A DNA stretch of 64,000 bases, from contig BSDZ01000128.1 of NCBI GenBank assembly GCA_030268105.1, positions 124,001-188,000 on the forward strand, written 5' to 3'. The first letter of the stretch is position 1. The number at the start of each line of letters is the position of its first letter. A model generated the notes under the pieces. The model made no database searches, was not told the origin of the DNA, and saw only the letters and a list, made by a program, of their open reading frames with translations. This document shows, piece after piece, positions 1-10,088 of the stretch. The position numbers and the translations under genes are program-made. Source of the stretch: Volvox africanus (taxonomy: Eukaryota; Chlorophyta; Chlorophyceae; Chlamydomonadales; Volvocaceae).

Positions 1-190
1 GCCTCGCTCGAGCAAGTCTCCGCAAAAAGTGAAGAAAACAGAAATTCCCTCAACAGTCTAGGACACGACCTCGCCACCAGCTTCTTGATTTCGGATCCAA
101 GTTGCAAAATGCCACCGACACGCCTGATGCGTGGCTTTGAAGCGGTTGCGGCTTACCAATGGGAGAATAAGGTGCTAACTGGCGACAAAT

Positions 191-880
191 TCAAGGGTGG
201 AGAGAGAGAAAAAGAGGGAGAAGAAGAGAGTGGGGATAAGGCAGCTGGGCGGAGGGCGGGTGTAGGAGGGGGCAGGGCGGGGATTCAGCTTGGACGAGGG
301 CTTGTTCGTTCGTTCTAGGGGTGCAAGCGCCATACCTTCGACCTAATAAGCAGCACCATACGAAGCACTGTTCTCTGTACGAAAATGCTTTGCTCGCCAG
401 CCAGCTTGACCGGCCCCTGCATGCCGCATCATCTGCATAGGCTGTCTTTGGCATCGTCGACAAGAATACCACCAAAGCTGCGAATTTAAATTCAACAGGG
501 CGACGGCCGCTGTTGGAATTCCACAAACTCCGCCCAGGGTCTTCAGACTTCTGGAGTGCGGCGATCACAAAAAGGTACGTCAGCGCGCTTACGCATGTAC
601 ACATGGACGGACCCAGAGGTCCCTGTTCGGACCCCTGCACGGACTCGACAACTTGGTACCTGCCAAGGTGCTGCTTACGGTTGCGTGGCTGACATACGCA
701 TTTCATTTGTACAAGGCCTACATGCAGGCAAAGAAATCGCGTTGCCACCCTGCGCAGTACCTCGGTGGCGTTGGTTTCCAAAAAAACATTATCAGCAGCT
801 GTTGCTCCTATACGTGCTCGTATTGATTGCTGTGTGATATGTATGTACCAGTTCAACAATTCATGAACCCTATCTAGCAT
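191..880 (-). CDS. Hypothetical 229-codon ORF, coding status doubtful
   Basis: This is the longest uninterrupted frame in the first 5 kb. It starts at a true ATG (MLDRVHELLNWY). I recognise no family. The C-terminal part is rich in Pro, Leu and Ser because it crosses the purine-rich tract at 195-300, which looks like low-complexity DNA rather than a domain. The middle has a short hydrophobic stretch (SALTYLFVIAAL). A 93-codon frame on the other strand overlaps it. It could be part of a split gene, a non-coding chance frame, or a fragment. Confidence 0.2.
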   Translation of the reverse strand: MLDRVHELLNWYIHITQQSIRARIGATAADNVFLETNATEVLRRVATRFLCLHVGLVQMKCVCQPRNRKQHLGRYQVVESVQGSEQGPLGPSMCTCVSALTYLFVIAALQKSEDPGRSLWNSNSGRRPVEFKFAALVVFLSTMPKTAYADDAACRGRSSWLASKAFSYREQCFVWCCLLGRRYGACTPRTNEQALVQAESPPCPLLHPPSAQLPYPHSLLLPLFLSLHP

Positions 881-964
881 TCAATACTGCAACGTAAAGT
901 TCTCTCGATATGATGAAATGTTTTAAGATTATAAGACGGTTGGTCGGTCATGTATCAAGGCCTA

Positions 965-1486
965 CCGCGTCTGACTTTCTGCAATGGCAACTATGGAAAC
1001 GCCTGGCAGTTGCACACAAATTCTTAATTCAGGGAAGTAAGGAAAATAAGTTCGAGACAAAGAGGCAAATAAAATTGTTCGATGCTCTTACGAGCAAGCC
1101 CATCGGTGAAGCTGTCACGTCGAGAAGCGCGATGGATCAACGGTGAACTGACAAGACTGTCGAAGCTCCCAAACCAACGATTTGATTGCATTTGCATAGT
1201 TGTGAGAACTAAATAATGGTTCAATGTATATGATTTGTTCGGGCAATCGTTCAATCCCAACCGTAATTGTTTTGCTATTGCTTCATAAACGCGTGAGTGC
1301 AGCGGTTGACCAAGGAAACGGGGAGGTCGAACTTATCAAAGTCCACATCTACCAGCAGGCACCTAGAATACACACATTTAAAGTCCGTTGCTGCAACTTG
1401 CATGGTATGAAAGGTTACAACGTATCCCAAATTTCTCGTTTCTACCTTTCCAACATCCTGTTCCTGTCCTCTCGTGCGACTTAAAG
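965..1486 (+). repeat. Left-flank relative of array module B
   Basis: From CCGCGTCTGACTT to GCGACTTAAAG this stretch matches module B of array units 2, 3 and 5 (for example 23740-24262) almost base for base, with scattered substitutions and small indels. It sits about 7 kb outside the array, in the same orientation as in the units. Its right half (from about 1255) belongs to a wider dispersed repeat family. A short frame with VHIYQQAPR and VRCCNLHGMKGYN is kept between copies, but no protein family is recognised. Confidence 0.8.
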
Positions 1487-1517
1487 ACGTGCGTCTTGAG
1501 GGAGATCCCTAAAACCC

Positions 1518-1625
1518 TAAGTTCACATCTACGAACAGGCACCTAGAACACACAGATTAAAATTCCGTTGCTGCAATTTACATGGTATAAAAGGTAACAA
1601 CATATCTACATCAAGCAACCTACGG
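1518..1625 (+). repeat. Partial dispersed-repeat copy
   Basis: A second, more diverged piece of the same repeat follows directly. It runs from GTTCACATCTACGAACAGGCACC through a ATGGTATAAAAGGTAACAAC core to ACATCAAGCAACCTAC. Its 3' part is closer to the inverted copy inside the array units (19010-19194) than to its neighbour at 965-1486, so it is not a simple local duplication. Confidence 0.6.
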
Positions 1626-4400
1626 CTTTTTCCAAGCGCAATGTCCAACGATGACGTTTTCCCCATTGGATATAGGATCTATCTGGATGAAGCAGCTGCC
1701 AAAACGGCTTTGGGCGGGACATGTTGTCCCTGTGCGTTGGGTGATGGTATGCGACGGCGTTTAAAACGTTTTTCTCAAGATCATGATGGTGACAATATTT
1801 ACAATGATGATGGTGGTGGTGATGCAACGGCTGATATTACACTAAGATGTCGTGATGCGTGATTGATGGCGTATGGGCAGGAGCAGGCGTATGGGCAGGG
1901 GCAAATCCAACACGCGGTGGGGTGAGCCGAAACGGCAGTTCACTGCTTGCCGCTGATTCCCAAAAACGGGACCGGAGTTGAGCGAACAGGGACCCATCGT
2001 CCCTATGTGTGATGGAACGCCGCTCTCCGTAATGTAAACTAGAGTACTTTTTAGTTTTCCATTTGTCCGTCCGCTCTTCCGTCCGCACATGCATGATTAG
2101 TATGTGACTGAGGGCGCAGAGGCGCGCCATAACTGACAGTTTTGCAGAGTCTCTCCACATCATCTCGTTGAATCGTCTGTTCATCTGGGTACTGAAGGTC
2201 TGGATGGAGGATAATGTTGTCATCCATTGGGGGTTCTGATAACCAAGCCAATGCTTTATGGATGTGCGTGTATTGATGTGGCCTTGGCAAAGCGCTGTGG
2301 GATGGTGTGGAGTGTGCGGGGTGGGGTGTACGGTGTGGGGATCTGAAACTTGAGATAGAGGAATACCCTTGCACGTATGTGTGTGTGTAGCCTCGGACTG
2401 AAGGCTATCTGTTGTATTAGATAAGTATAGTACAAGTACGAACAGTAATAAACATATGTCAGGGAGTATGTATACCGGTCGAAGCATGCGTCAGGATTTC
2501 AGTGCATGTCGTTGGGGTATTGGACGTCAGCATGAGATATACACGATCGAGATTGAGCGAGCCTCATGTGGTGGAGATTTTCCAGCGTCATATGCACTAT
2601 AGGTTGCTGTTGTCAATTATATAAGTTATAAAAGACAAAGTTATATTATTATATAACTTATTATTATTAAGGGCGACAGCAGGATGGCCTTAACGAAGCA
2701 AGGGCTCTTTGCGATCAGAGCCTGTCGACGCAAATACGAATGGACTTCCGATGCGATGCGCTTCCGATTGTGTAAGTATCTGTATTGTATTATTATATAG
2801 CTTGGTGCCGAGGAAACAGAATCTGATTCGTTCAGATGGACACCATGAAGAGGAACAAATTGCCTCGCAAAGGTTTACATTGTAGCCGTGTATACACGTG
2901 TACACGAGTGATACGAGCATGTCAACCGTCCACCTGTCGGTTACTCACAACACAATTCAATAATTGTTACTCGGACACACGCCATCCTTCTTCCCTCTCC
3001 TCACCTGCCAGAGTCGCCGCCGCCTCCAGCAAGAAAGACATGACTGGCCAATCATTTAGATGTGCCAAAGCACATTCGAATTTATGACGCACTCGCGCTT
3101 AGGGGAGCCAAGATACTTGCGCAGCATGCTAGACAGTGTGTGCCGTAAAAAGATATTTTACGTTTTCAAACGAGTAAGCAGCTTCTGAACAAAGCTCTAA
3201 TCCGTTTCGAAGACAACGTAACCGCGATGCACTAGATAATGCAAAATGACAACCACGCCTCAATGTACAAAACGTACAACGTACAAAAAGGTCTCAGATA
3301 TGCCGTGTCGATCGATCAGTAACGTTGCACATATTTTGAAACTGCAAAAGAGTCTTGATTCGGAGCTTGTAATGACGAGGCTAAAGCAACTGCCATGACA
3401 ATCTGGAGGGAGACGTCAAGCTTTGAAACGCCTCGTAGGGTTGCATAATAACATGGAAGTAATAGAAGGCATATAAAATATTAGTCCACTAATAACTACG
3501 ACTCTCGACTAGACCACGCCCAGAAGAGCAGCGCAGAGCTTTTATTTTTAATATTAATATTAAATATTTTTTTATTCAAAAGTGCTTATTTCCCTTAGGG
3601 CTTTTGATAATTGTTCCTGATTGAAGCAAAGTAATGCGTCATAAAATGGACCGATAACAACACCGGTATTTTTGTAAAAATGCCGCGAGTTTATTAGATC
3701 AAATAATTAGAACTTAACATTCAACTATTGACAGAATGGAAAACAACAGTTACCCCGGTGATGGTGGTTGATGATCGCTACAAACTCTTAGGGGCTCGTA
3801 AGGCCCCGGACGAGCCTATAACAAGAGGAGGCTCAGAGGGCTGCGCGAGCGAGTCGTACGATGAGATGAGATTAAATAACGTGGAATAAGAGTAGCTAAA
3901 TAATTAATCGAAACAGGGAAAACGCAGAGAGGTTGAGCAGTACCAAGTTAAGTCATGCCCACATTCAAGTACGATGTTGGATAATGATATTGATCGGTCT
4001 GTATATGCGCTGTGCAGCGGCCATGCACGGAAAGAAATTTAGATGGTGGCATCAGCCATCACCAAAGTTGCACGCATGCATTGCCGCCTGCCTCGTTCCT
4101 TAAAGCAATACCTACCCTCGCATAACTGCAAGGATACATCGGCCGCCTCGCAAGGGCACACTGATCATGAATGGTTGCAGCTCACCAACGCTTTATGGAT
4201 GTGCGCGTATTGAGGTGAAAGAGCGGTGAAACATTTAATCATTTAGGTACATTCCTTCATAGGAACACAGAAACGACGATGCGAGCACGATACGTCTCGC
4301 CCTGCCAGTGGTTCACCTCTTGTTCTGTGTCGCGACCTACGCTTCACGATCCGCCCTTAGGAACGAATCTATCGGTTCCAATTCGGAGCATCCAGACGTG
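1626..4400. other. Gene-poor spacer
   Basis: I see no supportable gene here. Visible features are a GATGATGGTGGTGG trinucleotide tract near 1804-1822, AT-rich stretches at about 2610-2670 and 3538-3720, and several frames under 110 codons without family signature. The 216- and 107-codon minus-strand frames at 1837-2487 run through (CCCCAC)-like and (CACA)-like low-complexity sequence and are not convincing. Confidence 0.5.
2617..2665. repeat. AT-rich imperfect palindrome
   Basis: ATAAGTTAT (2621-2629) and its reverse complement ATAACTTAT (2653-2661) flank an A/T-only loop containing TATATTATTATA. It could form a short hairpin or be the remnant of a small inverted-repeat element. No target duplication was recognised. 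Confidence 0.3.
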
Positions 4401-5050
4401 TCCTAGTGGCGCGCCGGCGATCACCACCACCAATGCCGCCAGCTACACCTAGCCCACCCGATTACCCTCTATATTTAAGTCCGCTCCCCCTGCTCCTTGT
4501 CTTTGAATCCGATGATTTTGAATCTCTATATCCCAAATGTCATTCGGCCTCTCCCAGCCCAAGTGGATGCATGTTCTTAAATGTTCCACCTGTGCACGAC
4601 ACTTCCTCCTCCAATCCACTTTGTGTATCTGCACCAGTCGAGCGGCGGCCCCCGTCAGGCATATCCACCGACGACGCCATCCTCTTGTCATATAAAGACC
4701 AACCCATCGCTCCAATCGATTACTAGCTCGTCCTCCTCCGCACAGCCTCCGGCCACCCTGCACCCGTTTCGTTCCAAACGGTCCAGCGTGTCTGCCTCAC
4801 GCCCTTTCTCCTCAATGGCAGCCTATGAGGAGGTTCCCGAGGGTCCAGATGGTTATGGAGCACAATCAGTTGAGCCGTGAATTACTTGGAGGCTCGGGAA
4901 ACAGGCTGAAGAGTTCACATGGATCCACATTTTACTCCAACCCCTCATTCGGTCGTGGTATGTCGCCTCCTACTATACGGCACTATTGGGGGTCCCTGCC
5001 GGCCGCAGCGACCCAAAAAGCCCAAGCTCGCTGCCCGTCGCAGCTAACAT
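4401..5050 (+). other. Ser/Pro-rich open frames of uncertain coding status
   Basis: Three overlapping plus-strand frames (4406-4726, 4581-4880, 4825-5091) are Ser/Pro-rich. One carries a stretch ending SSMAAYEEVPEGPDGYGAQS that reads like real protein, but no frame stays open far and no clear splice donor closes it. It may be an exon of a low-complexity protein or of a gene interrupted by the repeat that begins at 5051. No function can be given. Confidence 0.25.
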
Positions 5051-5248
5051 GGCCCACTCCCCTCCATTGGTGCACATACCCGTTAGGCTGATGGGATGCC
5101 ATCGTCGGTGCCGCCGCCGCCGGCGGAACCGGCACAGTCATTCTTCTGTTTCGAGGAGGTAGGGCACTGCTGAGCTCAGCGCCTAAAGTTCTTCGCGAGT
5201 TGAGCAGTCTAGATCAAATTTCCACCAGTGCCTCTATGCAAGAGGAAA
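5051..5248. repeat. Left-flank copy of the unit-junction segment
   Basis: GGCCCACTCCCCTCCATTGG through GCAAGAGGAAA matches 39705-39903, the junction of array units 3 and 4, over its whole length. Its first 43 bp also match the right end of every array unit (for example 19221-19263). On the minus strand it keeps a short open frame beginning M-T/A-VPVPPAAAAPTMASHQ in both copies. This segment is probably a relic of the chromosomal context in which the array arose. Confidence 0.8.
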
Positions 5249-5644
5249 GATAAGTATGCCAACGGCTTAATAACTAATTGTCTGTATTGGAGCTCAGTTT
5301 GATGAAAGGTTGCCAATATTGCCAAAATAGTCTTTGAAGTTGAGGCCTTCAACACGAATTCTTCCAAGACAAATGAAAGTCATATTTTGTTTTATATTCC
5401 ATATTTGAAGTTTCTCTGGGCCGAATAAGCTCAGTAAGCGAGAACATAGGCCTGTTTAGAGGACGCATTTTGCAAATCCTGTATGTCATTCTTCAAATAT
5501 AGCGAGCGATATTCAGATGTTAGAAATGTGGATTTCTTATGGACCAAGACGGGAAATGTTGCCGGTGATCCCTACAGACCAATCCGTACAGGTGCTGTAC
5601 TTGATCGGACCTTTAAATGCAACGAACCATTGAAAGTAACAACT

Positions 5645-6550
5645 ATGATGCAGGTGAAATTCATCGAAGCAGCCATCATCAGTTTCGGCTTAGGGTTCCC
5701 CATCTTGTCAGTTGCAGCTTCCCGCTGTTTGGGTCAGTATGAACATAACTACGGATATGGTTATTACTCCTATGATACTGAAGATGACTCCTATTACGAT
5801 GAGTATGGCTACGATGGTGATGAGGACGAGGCCTACTATGAGTACTACGGCATAATAGATACGAGGATTACCACGCCGAGAAGTATGATTTCTTTGAAGA
5901 ATGCCTCTTTGATACCAATGGTCAGCCATTGCTGGCAAGTGAAACCGCCTCTTGTGATATCAAAGTCGCCGGGGTCGACAAGCAGGCAGATAAGCTTAAC
6001 GGTGGCTTGGATGGTGTTTGCAAGCTGACGTCCTGCTATAACGGAAAGCCGATATACACGCGCCGGAGCAGCTCTGTCGGTGAGGACCGCGCGTTATCGT
6101 ACTCGAGCACTTTTGGCGATTGGGACATTTCAATGGGCAGTGAGCCAAACGACGCTGAAATTCTTATGTACGGTGGAGAAATGGAGCATGCTTCAGTCCC
6201 CTGTTTGTTGGCAGCTGGCAGCTGGGCGGCGATCTCAAGTCCGATACAGCTCTTGGCGAGGACGATTTTCTTCCCATTAACGTAGCTGTTTCATGTGCTG
6301 ATGGCTCAGTATTCAAGTTGACACCAACAGCTACAAGCAAGTGATAGGCCCGGTGTTGACGGACGAGGAAATGAAGGCCAAGCATCGCTACACATATGAT
6401 AAGTACAGCAAGGTGGACCCCAGCCCAACGATTAACTTCACATTTGTGGTTCTCCTTGTGATGCGGGGCCTCAGAATACTTCTGGCCATTCCATATTTCC
6501 TTCGTCGGAAGAAAAAGGTGCCAAGGGTGGCTCTATATCTGTTAGCTTGA
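5645..6550 (+). pseudogene. Decayed secreted/membrane protein gene
   Basis: A Met-Met start at 5645 is followed by a hydrophobic signal-like segment (IISFGLGFPILSVAAS) and a Tyr/Asp/Gly-rich stretch. Near 5850 the frame shifts and continues with Cys-containing sequence including FEECLFDTNGQ and LSYSSTFGDWDIS. Near 6224 it shifts again (EDDFLPINVAVSCADGS, stop at 6342). A third frame then gives TDEEMKAKHRYTYDKY and a hydrophobic span near 6430-6510 followed by RRKKK, as in a type I membrane protein tail. Three frames in sequence suggest a pseudogene, although unrecognised introns could explain some switches. No family is assigned. Confidence 0.5.
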
Positions 6551-6764
6551 TGCTAAACCAGAGCAAGGAGAGGTGTACATTATTCAATGGCCACATGAAT
6601 TAACAAACGTGGCCTGTGTTTGGAGCAATGTAATTTATGTGGCTTCCAACCGTACGGACGGAAGAGGTGTAACATACCCAAATATTATGCAAGACCGGCT
6701 ATATCGGAGTAAAGTTGATCTGACAACGATGCGCGTCTTTCGAGCGTCGCCACAGGAAGGATTG
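6551..6764 (+). other. Short open frames left of the bacterial insert
   Basis: The plus-strand frames here (for example 6573-6833, LYRSKVDLTTMRVF) could be the 3' part of the decayed gene to the left or an independent fragment. A third frame reads into the flanking direct repeat as EAARSVRSQGQRHTIYVG. None can be named. Confidence 0.25.
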
Positions 6765-6891
6765 ATGAAGCTGCAAGATCTGTGCGTAGTCAGGGCCAGC
6801 GCCACACGATCTACGTGGGATTGTTCTATGTGAGGGCATATGGCTCCTTACTGGCGTGGCACACGGATTGAGGTGTAACTACATATCACTT
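6765..6891 (+). repeat. Left direct copy flanking the bacterial insert
   Basis: ATGAAGCTGCAAGATCTGTGCGTAGTC through CATATCACTTAT recurs at 8273-8406 with scattered substitutions and small insertions (for example GTGTAACTACATATC against GTGTATATGTAACTATATATC). The two copies bracket the AT-rich Rickettsiales-like segment exactly. The left copy keeps a frame encoding FYVRAYGSLLAWHTD. Confidence 0.85.
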
Positions 6892-6974
6892 ATTTCTTCT
6901 ACATTTTTGTATTTTTTCCTAATTTTGCGTTAGGTGAGGATTTAAGAGAAATTTTATTTTTGCACAAGTAGATT

Positions 6975-7789
6975 CAAGAATGTCTATTACAAAGGCAAGT
7001 TAAATGTTCAGGATTAATAGACAGGCAATATACAACTGGGTTAGTATCAAGGAAGAAACAGGTAAATTAGAAGCAAAATCAGGCTATCAAAAAGGCCATA
7101 GTCATAAAATAAAGGATTTAAAACAATTAAAAACATTTCTTCTGGAGAACCCTGATAAAACGTTACATCAATTGCCCATATGATGGCCGGAAAAGATATT
7201 TGGATGGACATTAGGCAGATGGATTAACAGACTGATATATACATATATATAACACCTTTTTTCATACCAAAAAAATGAATTGGAAGTAAAAGAGTTTATG
7301 GAACAAATAAAACAAATTCCAGTAGAGCGTTTAGTATATCTTGATGAAAGTGGTGCAGAGGAAAACATTACTTTTTCTCATGGTTACAGCTTAGAAGGTA
7401 AGAGATGTTATAGTAAAAAAGAATTCAGGCACAAAATTAGGGTAAGCAAGATTGCCGCTTTGAGGAATAGCACACTATTTGCTCCTTTCGTTTTTACCGG
7501 TTATTGTAACTCTTCAGTGTTTGATACTTATCTACAAAATGTCTTATTACCTCAGTTATCTAAGGGACATGTGGTCGTAATGGATAATATAGCCTTTCAT
7601 AAAAAGGAATCCGTTAAGCTACTAATTGAGTCGGTTGGTGCATCTATTCTTTTTATACCGCCGTACTGCCCTGACCTCAATCAAATTGAGCATTACTGGC
7701 ATAAAGTAAAGCAGAATATCAGAAAAATAAAAAATATTTTTAATATTTTTCATTGTGTTTGTGCTGCTATCAATTTGTCTATACCTTAA
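6975..7789 (+). pseudogene. IS630-family transposase remnant (DD34E)
   Basis: The 169-codon frame at 7280-7789 holds the catalytic domain. It has D22 in VYLDESG, D102 in VVMDNIAFHK and E137 in PDLNQIEHYWHK. The 34 residues between the second Asp and the Glu give the DD34E spacing of the IS630/Tc1-mariner superfamily. The N-terminal helix-turn-helix part lies upstream in other frames (7033-7183, with NWVSIKEETGKLE and YQKGHSHKIKDL) and ends at a TGA, so the gene is frameshifted. The C-terminus diverges after KVKQNIRKI and stops early. It would have cut and pasted its own element; it is inactive here. The closest relatives expected are in Rickettsiales. Confidence 0.85.
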
Positions 7790-8091
7790 TTTGTTATGCT
7801 ATAGCAACTGGTGGATCAATTTGCACTATTAAAATCATATTGCATAGAAAAAAGTTTGAAGTTATTTACAAATAACTCTACAAAAACTGATGAATTTTGA
7901 ACGTTGCTTATTCGAGGCGGTATGATTGTGGAGGTATTAGATAAAGATTGGTATCAATATCAATTAAAGCACCTCACAATTTAAATATGTATTAATATTT
8001 TGCCAGTTTGTAATATCTTTCGAAAATTTGGTATGTTTAACAGATTGGTGTTATAATGGCATTTTCAGAATTGGTTCCATAAAAAGTTATA

Positions 8092-8266
8092 AGAATAACA
8101 CATATAGTTCCAAAAGGTCATTTTTTCTTTATGGGAGATAATCGTGATCAAGCAGCAGATAGTAGATATCAACTAGGTTTTGTGCCGTTTGAAAATTTGA
8201 TAGCTAAAGCATAATTTATCTTTTTAACGACAAAAGAATGTTTTTGGGATGAAAAGCTCGGGATTC
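8092..8266 (+). pseudogene. lepB: Signal peptidase I C-terminal fragment
   Basis: The frame reads VPKGHFFFMGDNRDQAADSR, the conserved box E of bacterial type I signal peptidases, followed by LGFVPFENLIAKA. A TAA at 8212-8214 interrupts it. In the same frame the similarity appears to continue (TTKECFWDEKLG) up to about 8262, so the stop looks like a point mutation. The catalytic Ser and Lys regions are absent. In bacteria the intact enzyme cleaves signal peptides at the membrane. This fragment cannot function and serves as a marker of bacterial origin. It ends within 10 bp of the right direct repeat. Confidence 0.85.
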
Positions 8267-8272
8267 TAGATC

Positions 8273-8406
8273 ATGAAGCTGCAAGATCTGTGCGTAGTCA
8301 GGGCCAGCGCCACGCTATCCACGTTGGATTTGTTCTATGTGAGAGCATATGGCTCCTTACTGGCGTGGCACACGGATAGAGGTGTATATGTAACTATATA
8401 TCACTA
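8273..8406 (+). repeat. Right direct copy flanking the bacterial insert
   Basis: This is the partner of the copy at 6765-6891. It differs from it mainly in CGCTATCCACGTTGGATTTG and in an extra TATATG near its right end. The array begins only 23 bp further right. Confidence 0.85.
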
Positions 8407-8497
8407 TTGTACTGACGATTTCCTTGCAGATGGTTCTTTCCATCTATGCAACCTGGGAAATAGCAACAAAATATGCCGTGTGAGGATTAATGATATG

Positions 8498-8498
<1 letters not shown>

Positions 8499-8535
<37 letters not shown>
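8499..8535. repeat. (CA)n microsatellite, unit 1 (~37 bp)
   Basis: Pure AC dinucleotide run about 70 bp inside the left edge of the unit. Confidence 0.95.
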
Positions 8536-8537
<2 letters not shown>

Positions 8538-10088
8538 GGCAAGTGAACGTGCACGCCGCATGCCTGCACTAATTGGGAGTGCTTATTTTGCATCCCCAAA
8601 CTCATCCATTTGCGCGCGAGGAGTGATTCGGGATGTTGGCACACCATGTCGCGCCGCGCCACGTTGTGCTGCCCCACGTCACGCGAGCAAACTTCTAAAT
8701 TCACAGAATTTTACATTTAAGCAGCGCAGCATATATACATATTTATAGCCAATATTACTGATAGCTCACTTTAGCCAGGCCGCGGAATTTAAGAATCGAA
8801 TAAAGGAGGTTCTTCAGCTTTAAAGATTCTGTCCGCCAGGCGCTGATCGCTTTGGCTGCCTCGTACAGTTAAATAAGAGTTTGAAATATGTCGATTTTAC
8901 CTAGTCAGTTGCATTTATATATGCAAGAGAAGTCCACATTACCAATGACCACAAACAAAGTAAAGAGCGAAGTAAAGCTTTCTATACTGAATGTCATAGG
9001 GACAAACCAGAGCTGGGACTGCTCCGGGACAAACGCAAATGGTCATTTTTGCGGGCACAGGGGCTTATCCAACACTGCACCCATTCTGGTCTTGTAACAA
9101 ATATGTTCCCCTGGCTTGATAGTTAGAAGTGTACCTTAAAATTGGGTCTGGGAAAATTGGGTTTGGAGGTGCATGGTGTTGGACCCTTAGCCTTTTCGAG
9201 CTCTTTGAGCAGTCTTGCTTACCTTTTGCCTAACCCAAGCATTCATTTGTGCCTTTGATCTTGTCAAAAAAATGTAGTTAAGGTTTTTTAGATCAAAACA
9301 AGCTTATGAAGAAGAAATAGAAGAAAATTCAAAATTATATAGAACATAAAGTAATAGACCAGAAGAAAGAACTGACCAAGTTATACGAAATTAAAAATGA
9401 GCTTTAACTAAGCGTTCCCAATATTTTGCATTGACGCCCACATCTATGCTGCGGTGATGTTGCCTACCCGTCACGCCCTACCCTAGACGGACCACATGTA
9501 GCCATTCCCGCCTTCGTTCGAAGGCCTCCAATCAGCCCCAGATGCACAATAATCTTAACTCCAACTATCCAAACTTCCGAAGCCTACAGCTCCAAATCCT
9601 AAGCCCGTACCGACCGTTGCATGCCTCGCATCCGGGGTCTGAGTACAACATGTACAACATACAACTGATCGCTTAATAAATTATCAACTCCCCATATCTT
9701 CTGCCGGAAGCACAATGCAGAATTACCGAAAGTTCGAATACGTAGGCCGATATGCCGATAGGCCGATAGCAGATGGACGCGGGAGAGAGAGTAGAGCCAC
9801 GAGAGAGGAGAAGGAAACATGGCGGAACGTGTGGCGCTTACTACAACCCCCTGCTGCAAACCTCTCTCGGCAAAGTTGGAACGTAAGCCCGATCCTTCGT
9901 AATAAGCAGCATTCTCATCCAGTTCGAATAGAATTTAGCAATAAGAGCAACACAGGAAGGGATAGAATCCCAATCTCAATCTTGACTTTGTGCCTTCCTC
10001 ATTATTACGCGGTTTTCACTCTTACCGCGCAATCCGGCACAACCGCCACGACCGCGCCGCGAAATAACGACCATTCGTTTTCCAGGTC
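8536..10088. other. Spacer 3' of the sulfatase gene (unit 1; same in units 2, 3, 5, 6)
   Basis: Apart from the AT-rich island I see no supportable gene. Short frames such as 8560-8748, 8888-9097 and 9715-10092 (antisense to 9599-9859) are kept in most units, but this is expected from recent duplication. The stretch probably includes the 3' UTR of the sulfatase gene at its right end. Confidence 0.5.
9265..9410 (+). other. AT-rich island, unit 1
   Basis: About 145 bp of sharply AT-rich sequence lies in GC-balanced surroundings. One plus frame reads SKQAYEEEIE, then a TAA after LYRT, then SNRPEERTDQVIRN. The composition and charged sequence resemble organelle or endosymbiont coding DNA, but the gene is not recognised. 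Confidence 0.4.

Larger units (their letters stand above)
6892..8272 (+). other. Rickettsiales-like bacterial DNA insert
   Basis: Base composition drops sharply to AT-rich at 6892 and recovers at 8273. Inside are an IS630-type transposase remnant and the C-terminal end of a bacterial signal peptidase I, both on the plus strand and both broken. AT-rich coding of this kind fits an intracellular alphaproteobacterium (Rickettsiales). The 7790-8090 stretch between them is AT-rich and multiply stopped, with no product recognised. Its decay and the eukaryotic repeats on both sides argue for old nuclear transfer rather than a contaminating contig. Confidence 0.7.

Noticed and set aside
1506..1522. 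CCCTAAAACCCTAAG as telomeric repeat
   Set aside because: Only two imperfect copies; single AAACCCTAAGC instances near 18908 in the units are also isolated. No telomeric array.
1837..2487. 216-codon minus-strand ORF as a gene
   Set aside because: It is dominated by CACA/CCCCAC low-complexity translation and overlaps two other frames with no splice or domain evidence.
7280..7789. Functional IS630 element
   Set aside because: The N-terminal domain is in other frames and interrupted, the C-terminus is altered, and no terminal inverted repeats flanked by TA were recognised.
9903..9935. CAGTTCGAATAG as a tRNA T-arm
   Set aside because: No matching acceptor, D or anticodon stems could be found around it.
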